From Sulfuricurvum sp. (lineage in GTDB: Bacteria > Campylobacterota > Campylobacteria > Campylobacterales > Sulfurimonadaceae): DNA of 9,094 bases. Under the pieces are notes generated by a model. The model had not been told where the DNA came from. It did no database searches and saw nothing but the letters and a program-made list of their open reading frames with translations. Location: assembly GCA_022729835.1 (NCBI GenBank), contig DZBC01000077.1:1-9094 (forward strand), in the 5' to 3' direction. The translations under genes were made by a program, and so were the position numbers. Shown one piece after another: positions 1 to 6,460 of this stretch (within the stretch, counting starts at the first letter, position 1; the number at the start of each line of letters is the position of its first letter).

Positions 1-57
1 GAGCGGATCGCCAGAGTGATGGGCTATCGCGGGGATCTTATCTTGCCTTACATGTAA
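1..57 (+). CDS. C-terminal end of an unidentified protein (partial)
   Basis: An open frame enters from the left edge and ends at TAA (55-57). The visible C-terminus reads ERIARVMGYRGDLILPYM. The reading frame is the only one here that ends cleanly just before the convergent gene, with 7 bp between the two stop codons. The last codons TAC-ATG-TAA lie inside a perfect TTACATGTAA palindrome (48-57), so the repeat supplies the stop codon. Eighteen residues are too few to name a family. It could be a chance open stretch, but the tight convergent spacing argues for a real gene end. Confidence 0.5.
   Translation, partial: ERIARVMGYRGDLILPYM
48..57. repeat. TTACATGTAA palindrome, copy 1 (gene end)
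   Basis: Perfect 10-bp palindrome, extended to 12 bp as CTTACATGTAAG (47-58). It covers the stop codon of the gene ending at 57, read as TAC-ATG-TAA. It is one of five perfect copies in the window. Confidence 0.9.
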
Positions 58-64
58 GCAAAAC

Positions 65-343
65 TCAATCCTCTTCTTCCTCATCATCATCTCCTTCGCG
101 CATCTCATTGAGCTCTTCGATGATTCCCTGACACTCCTCTTCATCCAGATCGCCATTTTCGAGTTCACCGAGCATCGCCAAAAACTCCTCACGTAACTCG
201 CGCACCTCTTCAAGCGCAGCTTTGTCCTCCTCAGCAACGCTTTTAGACGCCGCGATCACCTCAAACATATCGTCGATATGCTCTTCGATTTCAGGCAAGA
301 TCTCCTCTTTAAGCATCTTTTCGAGTACCTCACTTGGTTTCAT
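65..343 (-). CDS. Small highly acidic protein of unknown function
   Basis: This gene encodes 92 aa, of which 37 (40%) are Asp or Glu, ending in an all-acidic tail (D85-D92, GDDDEEEED). The body (residues 3-60) is predicted-looking amphipathic helix with regular Leu/Ile/Val spacing, possibly coiled coil. There is one Cys (C71) and no signal peptide or membrane segment, so it should be cytoplasmic. The ATG start at 341-343 is preceded by a strong AGGAGG ribosome binding site. Its own sigma70-like promoter lies at 369-396, so it is transcribed separately from mrp. I do not recognise the family. Such acidic proteins can be nucleic-acid mimics, chaperone-like partners or metal/basic-protein binders, but nothing here decides among these. 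Confidence 0.8.
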   Translation of the reverse strand: MKPSEVLEKMLKEEILPEIEEHIDDMFEVIAASKSVAEEDKAALEEVRELREEFLAMLGELENGDLDEEECQGIIEELNEMREGDDDEEEED

Positions 344-368
344 GCGCCCTCCTTAAACAGAATATCCC

Positions 369-396
369 ATTATACCTAGGCCGTTAGCAGAATCAA
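369..396 (-). promoter_or_regulatory. Sigma70-like promoter for the acidic-protein gene
   Basis: On the minus strand a consensus -10 box TATAAT (369-374) follows a -35-like TTGATT (391-396) with a 16-bp spacer. Transcription would start near 362, leaving a leader of about 20 nt that contains the AGGAGG ribosome binding site. A small hairpin (GCAAG-GCTT-CTTGC, 402-415) lies just upstream and has no obvious role. Confidence 0.6.
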
Positions 397-455
397 GAGC
401 AGCAAGGCTTCTTGCCGGATAAAGAGTGAAACAAGGGAAAAGATGGGAGAAAAGC

Positions 456-465
456 CTACATGTAA
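456..465. repeat. TTACATGTAA-like palindrome, one mismatch (CTACATGTAA)
   Basis: One base differs from the window's iterated palindrome. It forms one arm of the hairpin after mrp; the changed base still pairs, as a G·T wobble, on the minus-strand RNA. Confidence 0.75.
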
Positions 466-470
466 ACGCG

Positions 471-480
471 TTACATGTAA
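471..480. repeat. TTACATGTAA palindrome, copy 2 (terminator arm)
   Basis: Perfect palindrome lying 5 bp outside the previous copy and forming the other arm of the post-mrp hairpin. Ten bases separate it from the mrp stop codon. Confidence 0.9.
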
Positions 481-490
481 GCCTTTGAGC

Positions 491-1651
491 TTAGTGACAG
501 CCGCAGCTTCCGCCGCTGTGGTCGTGCTGTGGTTTAGGCGTTGATGGAGTAGAACAAGCACTCACACCCGCTGGAGTAGTGGGCTGGATGGCTTGGTTGT
601 CCACGCCGCCCTCTTCGTTGATCTGCTCGATCTGCGCCCAGATGGCTTCAGCGGCTTTCATATAGCGCTTGGCTGTCTCGGACTGCGGAGCGAAATAGAC
701 GATGGGCTTGCCACTGTCGCCGCCGGTGCGGATGGAAGGCTCAATGGGGATTTGTGCGAGAATCTTTGTGCTAAACTCATCGGCCATCGGCTGCGTCGTT
801 CCCATGCCGAAAATATCATACTCCACGCCCGTATCCGGTGCGATAAAGCCACTCATATTTTCAATGATTCCGGCAATGGGAATGTGCAACTTTTTAAACA
901 TATCCAGCGATCGTCTGGAGTCATCCAGCGAGACCTGCTGCGGAGTCGTCACCGTCACGCCCAACGTAACGGGTACACTTTGCGCCAGTGTCAGTTGCGC
1001 ATCGCCGGTACCCGGAGGCATATCGATCACCAGCACATCCAGATCCGACCACAAAATATCGCGCAAGAACTGCTCGATCGCCTTCATGATCATCGCACCG
1101 CGCCAAATCAGTGACTGCCCCTCTTCCATCAGGCTTCCCATCGACATCATCTCGACGCCATACGCCTTGATCGGAAGCACTTTGTTGCCCGAAATATCAG
1201 GCTTAACATTTTCAACGCCCATCATACGTGGGATGTTAGGCCCATAAATGTCGGCATCGAGCAGCCCTACTTTTTTACCCTGCATCGCCAGTGCTACGGC
1301 AAGATTGACCGAAGAGGTCGATTTACCCACCCCACCCTTGCCGGAGCTGACCATGACAAAGTTTTTGACATGCGGCGCAATGTTTTTGCCCTTAGAGGAG
1401 CTTTCACGCGGTATTTTGGGAGCATTGATCGTTACAACCACTTCGCCTGCACCAGAGCGTTTAAGCTCTTCAGTCGCTTCGACGGTGATCTGATGGGCCA
1501 CTTCGGGGGCACTGGAAGTGATATCGATGGTTACATGTACATTAGCACCGTTGATCTCAATCGCTTTAACGAATCCGAATGTGACGATATCCTTCGTAAA
1601 TCCGGGATAAGTCACCTTACTCAATGCCGATTTGGCTAGTTCTTGTGTCAT
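491..1651 (-). CDS. mrp: Mrp/NBP35-family P-loop ATPase, Fe-S cluster carrier
   Basis: A 386-aa protein of the Mrp/ApbC family, which binds and transfers Fe-S clusters to target proteins in the cytoplasm. An N-terminal MIP18/DUF59 domain (about 1-85) precedes the ParA/MinD-like ATPase. The deviant Walker A is SGKGGVGKST (103-112), followed by LDADIYGPNIPRMMG (131-145), DMPPGTGD (210-217) and ENMSGF (264-269). The CxxC that usually follows ENMS is absent; the sequence there is IAPDTG. Cysteines instead occur in a low-complexity tail: C366, then C383 and C385 in the terminal GGSCGCH. The ATG at 1649-1651 has a good AAGGAG site (1657-1662). It lies 26 bp after thiC and is probably co-transcribed with it; ThiC is itself an Fe-S enzyme. 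A hairpin terminator follows. Confidence 0.95.
   Translation of the reverse strand: MTQELAKSALSKVTYPGFTKDIVTFGFVKAIEINGANVHVTIDITSSAPEVAHQITVEATEELKRSGAGEVVVTINAPKIPRESSSKGKNIAPHVKNFVMVSSGKGGVGKSTSSVNLAVALAMQGKKVGLLDADIYGPNIPRMMGVENVKPDISGNKVLPIKAYGVEMMSMGSLMEEGQSLIWRGAMIMKAIEQFLRDILWSDLDVLVIDMPPGTGDAQLTLAQSVPVTLGVTVTTPQQVSLDDSRRSLDMFKKLHIPIAGIIENMSGFIAPDTGVEYDIFGMGTTQPMADEFSTKILAQIPIEPSIRTGGDSGKPIVYFAPQSETAKRYMKAAEAIWAQIEQINEEGGVDNQAIQPTTPAGVSACSTPSTPKPQHDHSGGSCGCH
1531..1540. repeat. TTACATGTAA-like palindrome, one mismatch, within mrp
   Basis: TTACATGTAC on the + strand; on the coding strand it reads GTA-CAT-GTA-A, encoding V38-H39-V40 of Mrp. It has the same codon frame as the perfect copies in three other genes. 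Confidence 0.7.
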
Positions 1652-1661
1652 TATGTTCTCC

Positions 1662-1671
1662 TTACATATAA
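1662..1671. repeat. TTACATGTAA-like palindrome, one mismatch, at the mrp ribosome binding site
   Basis: TTACATATAA lies in the 26-bp thiC-mrp gap. On the minus strand it reads TTATATGTAA and runs into GGAG, so its end supplies part of the AAGGAG site of mrp. Confidence 0.55.
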
Positions 1672-1677
1672 ATAGGT

Positions 1678-3048
1678 TTAGCTGGCATTTTTAGCCTCTT
1701 GAGCGATACGTTCAATAGCTTCCGGGTTTTCCATAATCTGCTGCGTGATCTTGTACGAACAAAACTTCGGCCCGCACATAGAGCAGAACTCCGCCTCTTT
1801 AAAAACATCTTGCGGCAGCGTTTCGTCGTGATACTCGCGTGCGCGCTCAGGATCGAGTGCCAACTCAAACTGGCGGTTCCAGTCAAAAGCGTAGCGCGCA
1901 TCGCTCATCGCATCATCGATATCACGCGCCCCTTTGCGGCCACGCGCGATATCGGCGGCGTGCGCGGCGATCTTGTAGGCGATAATGCCGTTGCGCACGT
2001 CTTCGGCATTAGGCAGCCCCAGATGCTCTTTGGGGGTGACGTAGCAGAGCATCGACGCCCCGTGCCATCCGCCCACCGCCGCACCGATGGCGGAGCTGAT
2101 ATGGTCATACCCCGCCGCAATGTCGGTTACCAGCGGCCCCAAGATGTAAAACGGCGCTTCGTGGCAAAGCTCACGCTGAATCTTCATATTGCGCTCGATC
2201 TGATTGAGTGGCACGTGACCGGGACCTTCAATCATCACCTGAACGTTCTTCTCCCACGCCCGAAGCGTAAGCTCTCCGAGTACCTTCAGCTCGCCTAACT
2301 GCGCATCATCGCTCGCATCGGCCAGACAGCCCGGACGCAGCGAGTCGCCCAGCGAAAGCGAAACGTCGTAGCGGGCGCAGATATCGAGAATCTCGTCATA
2401 CGCGGTGTAAAAGGGGTTTTCGCGGTGGTAGTGCATCATCCACGCCGCCATCAAGCTTCCGCCGCGGCTCACGATACCCATTTTACGCTTGGCGACTTTG
2501 GGCATGGTTTCGAGCAAAAAGCCCGCGTGAATGGTGAAGTAGCTCACCCCTTGTTGCGCCTGACGCTCCAAAACCTCCAGCATCTTTTCAATGCTTAGAT
2601 CTTCGATCTTGTTGCCCACGTCGTGCAAAATCTGATAGATGGGCACGGTGCCGATGGGGATCTTGGAAGCGGCAATGACCGCTTTGCGGATCTCGTCAAG
2701 ATCGCCGCCGGTGGAGAGATCCATCGCGGTATCGGCCTTGTACTGCTGCGACACCTGCACCTTCTCCACTTCGCCGGCTATATCTGAGGCGAGCGCGGAG
2801 GAGCCGATATTGGCGTTGATCTTGCAGCGCGCCGCCAGACCGATCGCCATAGGTTCAAGCGTCGTATGGTTGATGTTGGCGGGAATGATCATGCGCCCGC
2901 GCGCGATCTCGCTGCGCACCAGCTCCGCATCCAAATCCTCGATCTTTGCGACGTAGGCCATCTCCTGTGTGATGATGCCCTGCTTCGCATAGTACATCTG
3001 GGTGCGCACCTTGTCGTTTTGGCGCTTTTGTACCCAAGAAGTTCTCAT
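1678..3048 (-). CDS. thiC: Phosphomethylpyrimidine synthase ThiC
   Basis: A 456-aa ThiC, the radical-SAM enzyme that rearranges 5-aminoimidazole ribotide to the hydroxymethylpyrimidine phosphate of thiamine. The sequence starts MRTSWVQKRQNDKVRTQMYYAKQG, continues with MIIPANINHTTLEPMAIG, and has VMIEGPGHVPLNQI and ILGPLVTDIAAGYDHI in the barrel. The C-terminal cluster motif is CSMCGPKFC, with C422, C425 and C430 (CX2CX4C) ligating the [4Fe-4S] cluster. The frame stays open upstream to 3201, but the ATG at 3046-3048 has a clean AAGGAG site (3054-3059) and matches the usual family N-terminus. A likely -10 box (3112-3117) lies within the upstream stretch. No TPP riboswitch is visible. Length is typical of the shorter bacterial ThiC class. 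It is first gene of a thiC-mrp operon. Confidence 0.97.
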   Translation of the reverse strand: MRTSWVQKRQNDKVRTQMYYAKQGIITQEMAYVAKIEDLDAELVRSEIARGRMIIPANINHTTLEPMAIGLAARCKINANIGSSALASDIAGEVEKVQVSQQYKADTAMDLSTGGDLDEIRKAVIAASKIPIGTVPIYQILHDVGNKIEDLSIEKMLEVLERQAQQGVSYFTIHAGFLLETMPKVAKRKMGIVSRGGSLMAAWMMHYHRENPFYTAYDEILDICARYDVSLSLGDSLRPGCLADASDDAQLGELKVLGELTLRAWEKNVQVMIEGPGHVPLNQIERNMKIQRELCHEAPFYILGPLVTDIAAGYDHISSAIGAAVGGWHGASMLCYVTPKEHLGLPNAEDVRNGIIAYKIAAHAADIARGRKGARDIDDAMSDARYAFDWNRQFELALDPERAREYHDETLPQDVFKEAEFCSMCGPKFCSYKITQQIMENPEAIERIAQEAKNAS

Positions 3049-3111
3049 GGTATCTCCTTCATTTCTACAGCCTTCAACCCTTGTTGCGGCCTCTCTTTGT
3101 ATCGGTGGCGT

Positions 3112-3117
3112 ACTATA
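3112..3117 (-). promoter_or_regulatory. Candidate -10 box for thiC
   Basis: TATAGT on the minus strand, preceded by a T-rich run (TTTTTGAG) and no clear -35, which is usual for Campylobacterota housekeeping promoters. The implied leader is about 55-60 nt, too short for a complete TPP riboswitch. Confidence 0.4.
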
Positions 3118-3194
3118 GTTTGCCCGACTCAAAAAGAGACCCACATCTAAAATTCGATTGAGATTTTTAACTATTTTTAAGCCCTCTGGACCAT

Positions 3195-3213
3195 GTTGCA
3201 ATAGTACTGCAAC
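3195..3213. repeat. Inverted repeat GTTGCA-N7-TGCAAC, possible operator
   Basis: Perfect 6-bp arms (3195-3200 and 3208-3213) flank the 7-bp centre ATAGTAC. The repeat sits 26 bp upstream of the putative ispDF -10 box and about 80 bp upstream of the thiC -10 box. That placement suits a regulator-binding site; the protein is unknown. Confidence 0.45.
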
Positions 3214-3238
3214 AAGATAAAAAAAAGCTTTCTGCGTG

Positions 3239-3244
3239 TATACT
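3239..3244 (+). promoter_or_regulatory. Candidate -10 box for the ispDF operon
   Basis: TATACT (five of six to consensus), preceded by an A/T tract and no clear -35. The implied start is near 3251, giving a leader of about 26 nt before the TTG start at 3277. Confidence 0.5.
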
Positions 3245-3276
3245 TTCGTAACAGTTTCCCAAAAACAGGAGTGTTT

Positions 3277-4398
3277 TTGTCCGATTTAACGCTTATCTTG
3301 CTCTGCGCCGGAGAATCGAACCGTTTTAAGCTTCCTTTAAAAAAACAATGGCTGCGCATCGGACATGATCCGCTTTGGCTTTTTGTTACCAATAGACTCA
3401 AGGCAGGCGGTTTTTTTCAAAAAATAATCATCACTGCCCACAACGACGAAGTCGCCTTTATGCGCCACTATTGTGACGAGTGCATTGTTGCCGGAGGTGA
3501 GAACCGCCAAGCCTCCCTGCGCCATGCCCTTGAGCAGGTACAAAGCGATTACGTGATGGTGAGTGATGTCGCCCGTGCCTGCGTCGATGAAGCCTTGATC
3601 AAGCGGCTTATCGAGCGCAAAGGTGAAGCCGATGTGATCGTTCCCGCTCTTGGTGCCGTCGATACGATCACCTATAGAGATCAAACCATCGAACGCGCCG
3701 AGGTGTTCCGACTGCAAACCCCGCAACTCTCCAAAACCGCGATGTTGCGCCAAGCCCTCCAAAGCGATACAATCTATACCGACGAAAGCAGCGCCATCGT
3801 CGCCGCAGGCGGCACGAGGCTGCTGATCGAAGGAGACGAAGCCGCCCACAAAATCACCTTCGCCTCCGATCTCCACAACATCCCCTGCCTTAAAGCGCCC
3901 TCAAGCGCTACACTCAGCGGCAACGGCTTTGACGTCCACGCCTTTGAAGAGGGGCGCTACATGGTGCTGTGCGGCGTCACTATTGATGTGCCCTTTGGCT
4001 TCAAAGCCCACAGCGACGGCGATGTCGCCATCCACGCCCTTATCGACGCACTTTTGGGTGCTGCGGGCTTGGGCGATATCGGCATGCTCTTCCCCGATAC
4101 CGATCCACGCTACAAAGATATAGACTCAACAAAACTCTTACATGTAACGATACAAAAACTGCGCCACTTCGGCTTTGAACCCACCAACGTCGATCTTACG
4201 CTGATTGCCCAGACACCGCGACTGCAAAACTACAAAGATGCGATGCGCACACGCATGGCTGAGCTGCTGGGTATCGACAAAGGCCGCGTCAACATCAAAG
4301 CCACCACAACCGAACAATTAGGCTTTATTGGCCGCAAAGAGGGCATCGCCGTTTTGGCCAGTGCCTCATTAAACTATTTTGACTGGACCCAAGAATGA
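3277..4398 (+). CDS. ispDF: Bifunctional IspD-IspF (MEP cytidylyltransferase / MECDP synthase)
   Basis: A 373-aa fusion catalysing two non-consecutive steps of the MEP isoprenoid pathway: CTP-dependent formation of CDP-ME (IspD) and cyclisation of CDP-MEP to MECDP (IspF). The IspD half (about 1-205) opens SDLTLILLCAGESNRFKLPL, followed by KKQ, the nucleotide-binding region. The IspF half starts near 215 with the metal ligands D219-V-H221, then GDIGMLFPDTD and a C-terminal TTTEQLGFIGRKEGIA. I chose the TTG at 3277 over the in-frame GTG at 3271 because AGGAG (3267-3271) overlaps the GTG but sits 5 nt before the TTG, and MSDLTLIL resembles family N-termini. The stop overlaps the next ATG (ATGA, 4395-4398), so translation is coupled. 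The fusion is typical of Campylobacterota. Codons 288-290 (LHV) are a palindrome copy. Confidence 0.95.
   Translation: MSDLTLILLCAGESNRFKLPLKKQWLRIGHDPLWLFVTNRLKAGGFFQKIIITAHNDEVAFMRHYCDECIVAGGENRQASLRHALEQVQSDYVMVSDVARACVDEALIKRLIERKGEADVIVPALGAVDTITYRDQTIERAEVFRLQTPQLSKTAMLRQALQSDTIYTDESSAIVAAGGTRLLIEGDEAAHKITFASDLHNIPCLKAPSSATLSGNGFDVHAFEEGRYMVLCGVTIDVPFGFKAHSDGDVAIHALIDALLGAAGLGDIGMLFPDTDPRYKDIDSTKLLHVTIQKLRHFGFEPTNVDLTLIAQTPRLQNYKDAMRTRMAELLGIDKGRVNIKATTTEQLGFIGRKEGIAVLASASLNYFDWTQE
4138..4147. repeat. TTACATGTAA palindrome, copy 3 (inside ispDF)
   Basis: Perfect palindrome read as TTA-CAT-GTA-A, encoding L288-H289-V290 in the IspF half. The Leu codon TTA stands out among neighbouring CTT/CTC/CTG codons. 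Confidence 0.9.
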
Positions 4399-5282
4399 AA
4401 ATCCTAATACTGGAAAATGAAATTTATCTGGCGCAGAGCATCTCCGCCAAACTCACTGAGCTGGGCCATCAATGCGACAACTACAGCTCCATCAAAGACG
4501 CCTTCAAAGGGACCGCCTACGACGTCGTACTGCTCTCAACCAACATCAATGGTCAAGATTTTTACCCCATCATTGATGCCTACAAAGAGTCTGTGGTCAT
4601 CTTGATGGTCTCTTATATCTCCAACGACACCGTCTCCAAACCGCTCAAAGCCGGAGCCAAGGACTACATCCAAAAGCCCTTTATGATCGAAGACCTGATC
4701 CGCAAAATCGACCACTTCCAAGATTACGAACGGCTCAAACGGCTCAACACCACCTATGAGCGCTACCTAAGCTATACCTTTCAATCGGTCGCCATCGACA
4801 GCGAACTCTCTAGCGCTTCGCTACCGCTGTTTATCTCAGGAACCAACCAAAAGCAGTGCGATGCCTTTGCCTTCAAATACGCCTCTACGCGCAAAAAGAC
4901 CCTCTATTTCATCTCACTTTCGAGCTCCGATGCCCTACACCAGATCACAACGATTGCCCCATCGGCGATCATCTACATCACCGATTTTCAGCTACTCAAA
5001 AAGAGCGACTACCTCAGTTTTTTCAACCTGATCTCCAATCGGCAGATCATCGTCGCGGGTACCGAAAAGATCCACGATATCGACTACCGCGTAGTCGAGC
5101 TCAAAAGCCACCATCAGTTTTTCGATCAAGGTGACATTATGCCGATTGAGGATTATGTCAAGTACATCGTCATACATTATCAACAGAAATTCCCCGACAC
5201 CGAACTCTCCAAAAAACTAGGCATCTCGCGTAAAAGTCTATGGGAAAAGAGGAAAAAATATGGCATCGTCAAGAAAAAATAG
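4395..5282 (+). CDS. Orphan atypical response regulator, HP1021/Cj1608-like
   Basis: A 295-aa regulator with an N-terminal receiver domain (1-120) and a C-terminal helix-turn-helix (about 268-291, ELSKKLGISRKSLWEKRKKYG) of Fis type. In the receiver, the acidic pair is represented by E7/E9, and the conserved Lys is present (K94 in QKPF). The phospho-acceptor position in DVVLLSTNIN is Ser48 rather than Asp, so ordinary phosphorylation is unlikely. The position directly after ispDF and before a Sat-like gene matches the HP1021/Cj1608 locus. Family members are orphan regulators reported to bind oriC and many promoters and to respond to redox state. No histidine kinase is nearby. The middle (121-260) has no recognised domain. 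It overlaps ispDF by 4 bp and the sat-like gene by 23 bp. Assignment to the family is by architecture and synteny. Confidence 0.88.
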   Translation: MKILILENEIYLAQSISAKLTELGHQCDNYSSIKDAFKGTAYDVVLLSTNINGQDFYPIIDAYKESVVILMVSYISNDTVSKPLKAGAKDYIQKPFMIEDLIRKIDHFQDYERLKRLNTTYERYLSYTFQSVAIDSELSSASLPLFISGTNQKQCDAFAFKYASTRKKTLYFISLSSSDALHQITTIAPSAIIYITDFQLLKKSDYLSFFNLISNRQIIVAGTEKIHDIDYRVVELKSHHQFFDQGDIMPIEDYVKYIVIHYQQKFPDTELSKKLGISRKSLWEKRKKYGIVKKK

Positions 5283-6450
5283 GGCACTCCACATCGATGA
5301 ACAGGCCATTTCGGCTCTTGGTCTACTCAAATCAGGGCTGCTCTACCCCGTCACCGAATTGATGAATCGTGCGCAGATGGAGCAGATGTGCCTCAGTCGT
5401 CTGGTTGAGGGCATCAGCTTCCCCTTCCCTTTTTTGCTCGCACCCAGCGGCAAAGTCAACGAAGAGGTCATTACCAGCGCCACCATCGGTGAAACACTCG
5501 ATCTCTTCTGCAACAAAGAGCGCGTCGGTAGTATCGTTGTTGAAGAGGTTTTTGACATCGATCCCAAAAAACGCCTCCTGACGATGTATGGCACTGATGA
5601 CATCAACCATCCCGGTATTCTCTCCAATTTTGAACGGATCGGGCACTACGCAGTAAGCGGAGCGCTTGAGATCAAACACGAAGAGTTGCTCGAGACCAAA
5701 GCAAAGATCGAAGAGCTCAAAGTTGCTACCGGCGCCAAAATCACCAATGCCCTCGTCATGGCAGCCAACCCATTTCATCGTGCTCATGAGCGCCTGATAC
5801 GCCAAACCCTCGAAAGAAGCGATCTGCTGGTGATTTTTCTGCTCAAGCCCTACCACAATGCCGATCTCTCGTTTGAACTTCGCTCACGGGTGCTGGACTA
5901 CTTCATCCACCATTTTCTTCCCAAAAACCGCGTCGTTGTCGTACCTCTGGAGAGCAGCTACATCTTCGGCGGCTACAACGAAATCATCCTTGATGCCATC
6001 ATTACCAAAAACTATGGCTGTAACGTCCTCACCATAGGTCAAAACCACGCTGGGGTCAATCTCTATTACGACCGCAAGCTTGACCAATCCCTACTGGCAA
6101 AAATGCAGGGAATCGATATCCAGATCGATATCGCTAGTGAGTATGTCTACTGCAATATCTGCACTACACTGGTAAGCACCCATACCTGCCCGCACGGTCG
6201 CCACCACCACATCTCCTACGCCTCCGATTCGATTCTCAAACTCTACAAGCTGGGCATCTTGCCTCCGGCGGTTCTGGTGCGCAAAGAGATCTCAGCCATC
6301 ATCCTCAGTTCGATCTATCCAAACCGCCTAGAGGGCATCGAAAAGCTCTACAACGATCTCATGCCGCACAGCGGACTACTAGAGAGCCGCACTGAGCGCG
6401 ATTTCTACATCGAATTGTCGCGCCTTCACCAAACTACTTCGCTCACTTAG
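5260..6450 (+). CDS. ATP-sulfurylase-like protein with degenerate active site (Cj1609-type)
   Basis: A 396-aa protein with sulfate adenylyltransferase architecture: a PUA-like N-terminal domain (about 1-155) and a nucleotidyltransferase domain (about 156-396). The HxxH is kept in NPFHRAH (H173, H176), and GQNHAGV (260-266) matches the family GRDHAGV. A zinc site is intact: C298, C301, C310 and H312. However, the family QxRNPxHxxH motif reads MAANPFHRAH, so the Gln and the sulfate-binding Arg are absent; the later SGTKVR and RPEV segments read ASDSILK and VRKEIS. It may therefore adenylylate another substrate or be regulatory. The ATG at 5260 lies inside the regulator gene, with GAGGA upstream. 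No APS reductase or kinase is in the window. Many databases would label it sat. Confidence 0.85.
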   Translation: MASSRKNRALHIDEQAISALGLLKSGLLYPVTELMNRAQMEQMCLSRLVEGISFPFPFLLAPSGKVNEEVITSATIGETLDLFCNKERVGSIVVEEVFDIDPKKRLLTMYGTDDINHPGILSNFERIGHYAVSGALEIKHEELLETKAKIEELKVATGAKITNALVMAANPFHRAHERLIRQTLERSDLLVIFLLKPYHNADLSFELRSRVLDYFIHHFLPKNRVVVVPLESSYIFGGYNEIILDAIITKNYGCNVLTIGQNHAGVNLYYDRKLDQSLLAKMQGIDIQIDIASEYVYCNICTTLVSTHTCPHGRHHHISYASDSILKLYKLGILPPAVLVRKEISAIILSSIYPNRLEGIEKLYNDLMPHSGLLESRTERDFYIELSRLHQTTSLT

Positions 6451-6460
6451 AAAGGCTATC

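Larger units (their letters stand above)
450..486 (-). terminator. Hairpin terminator of the thiC-mrp operon built from two palindromes
   Basis: Read on the minus strand, the arm 486-471 pairs with 465-451. This gives about 15 bp with one G·T wobble and one bulged G, around the loop CGCGT (470-466), followed by TTTTCT. It begins only a few bases after the mrp stop codon. Both arms are copies of the TTACATGTAA palindrome (471-480 perfect, 456-465 with one mismatch). The T-tract is short, so termination may be partial. Confidence 0.55.
3049..3276. promoter_or_regulatory. Divergent promoter region between thiC and ispDF
   Basis: This 228-bp intergenic stretch separates thiC (minus) from ispDF (plus). 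It holds a -10 candidate for each direction (3112-3117 minus; 3239-3244 plus), an inverted repeat (3195-3213) and A/T-rich tracts (3214-3227). I see no RNA gene, and no TPP-riboswitch core upstream of thiC. Confidence 0.7.

Noticed and set aside
402..415. Small hairpin GCAAG-GCTT-CTTGC as a terminator
   Set aside because: It has a five-base stem with no T-tract on either strand, and the stronger terminator lies at 450-486.
376..561. 61-codon minus-strand frame across the mrp end
   Set aside because: It overlaps mrp in another frame and the terminator, with no ribosome binding site or recognisable product.
3049..3201. TPP riboswitch upstream of thiC
   Set aside because: No CUGAGA or other conserved TPP-aptamer core is visible on the minus strand, and the leader implied by the likely -10 box is only about 55-60 nt.
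3049..3201. N-terminal extension of ThiC by 51 codons
   Set aside because: The frame is open, but the ATG at 3048 has a strong ribosome binding site and a family-like N-terminus, and the likely promoter lies inside the extension.
3271..3276. GTG 3271 as ispDF start
   Set aside because: It overlaps the AGGAG ribosome binding site; TTG 3277 has proper 5-nt spacing.
3337..3876. Long antisense frame (179 codons) within ispDF
   Set aside because: It is opposite a clearly conserved gene and follows from the codon bias of ispDF; the translation resembles no family.
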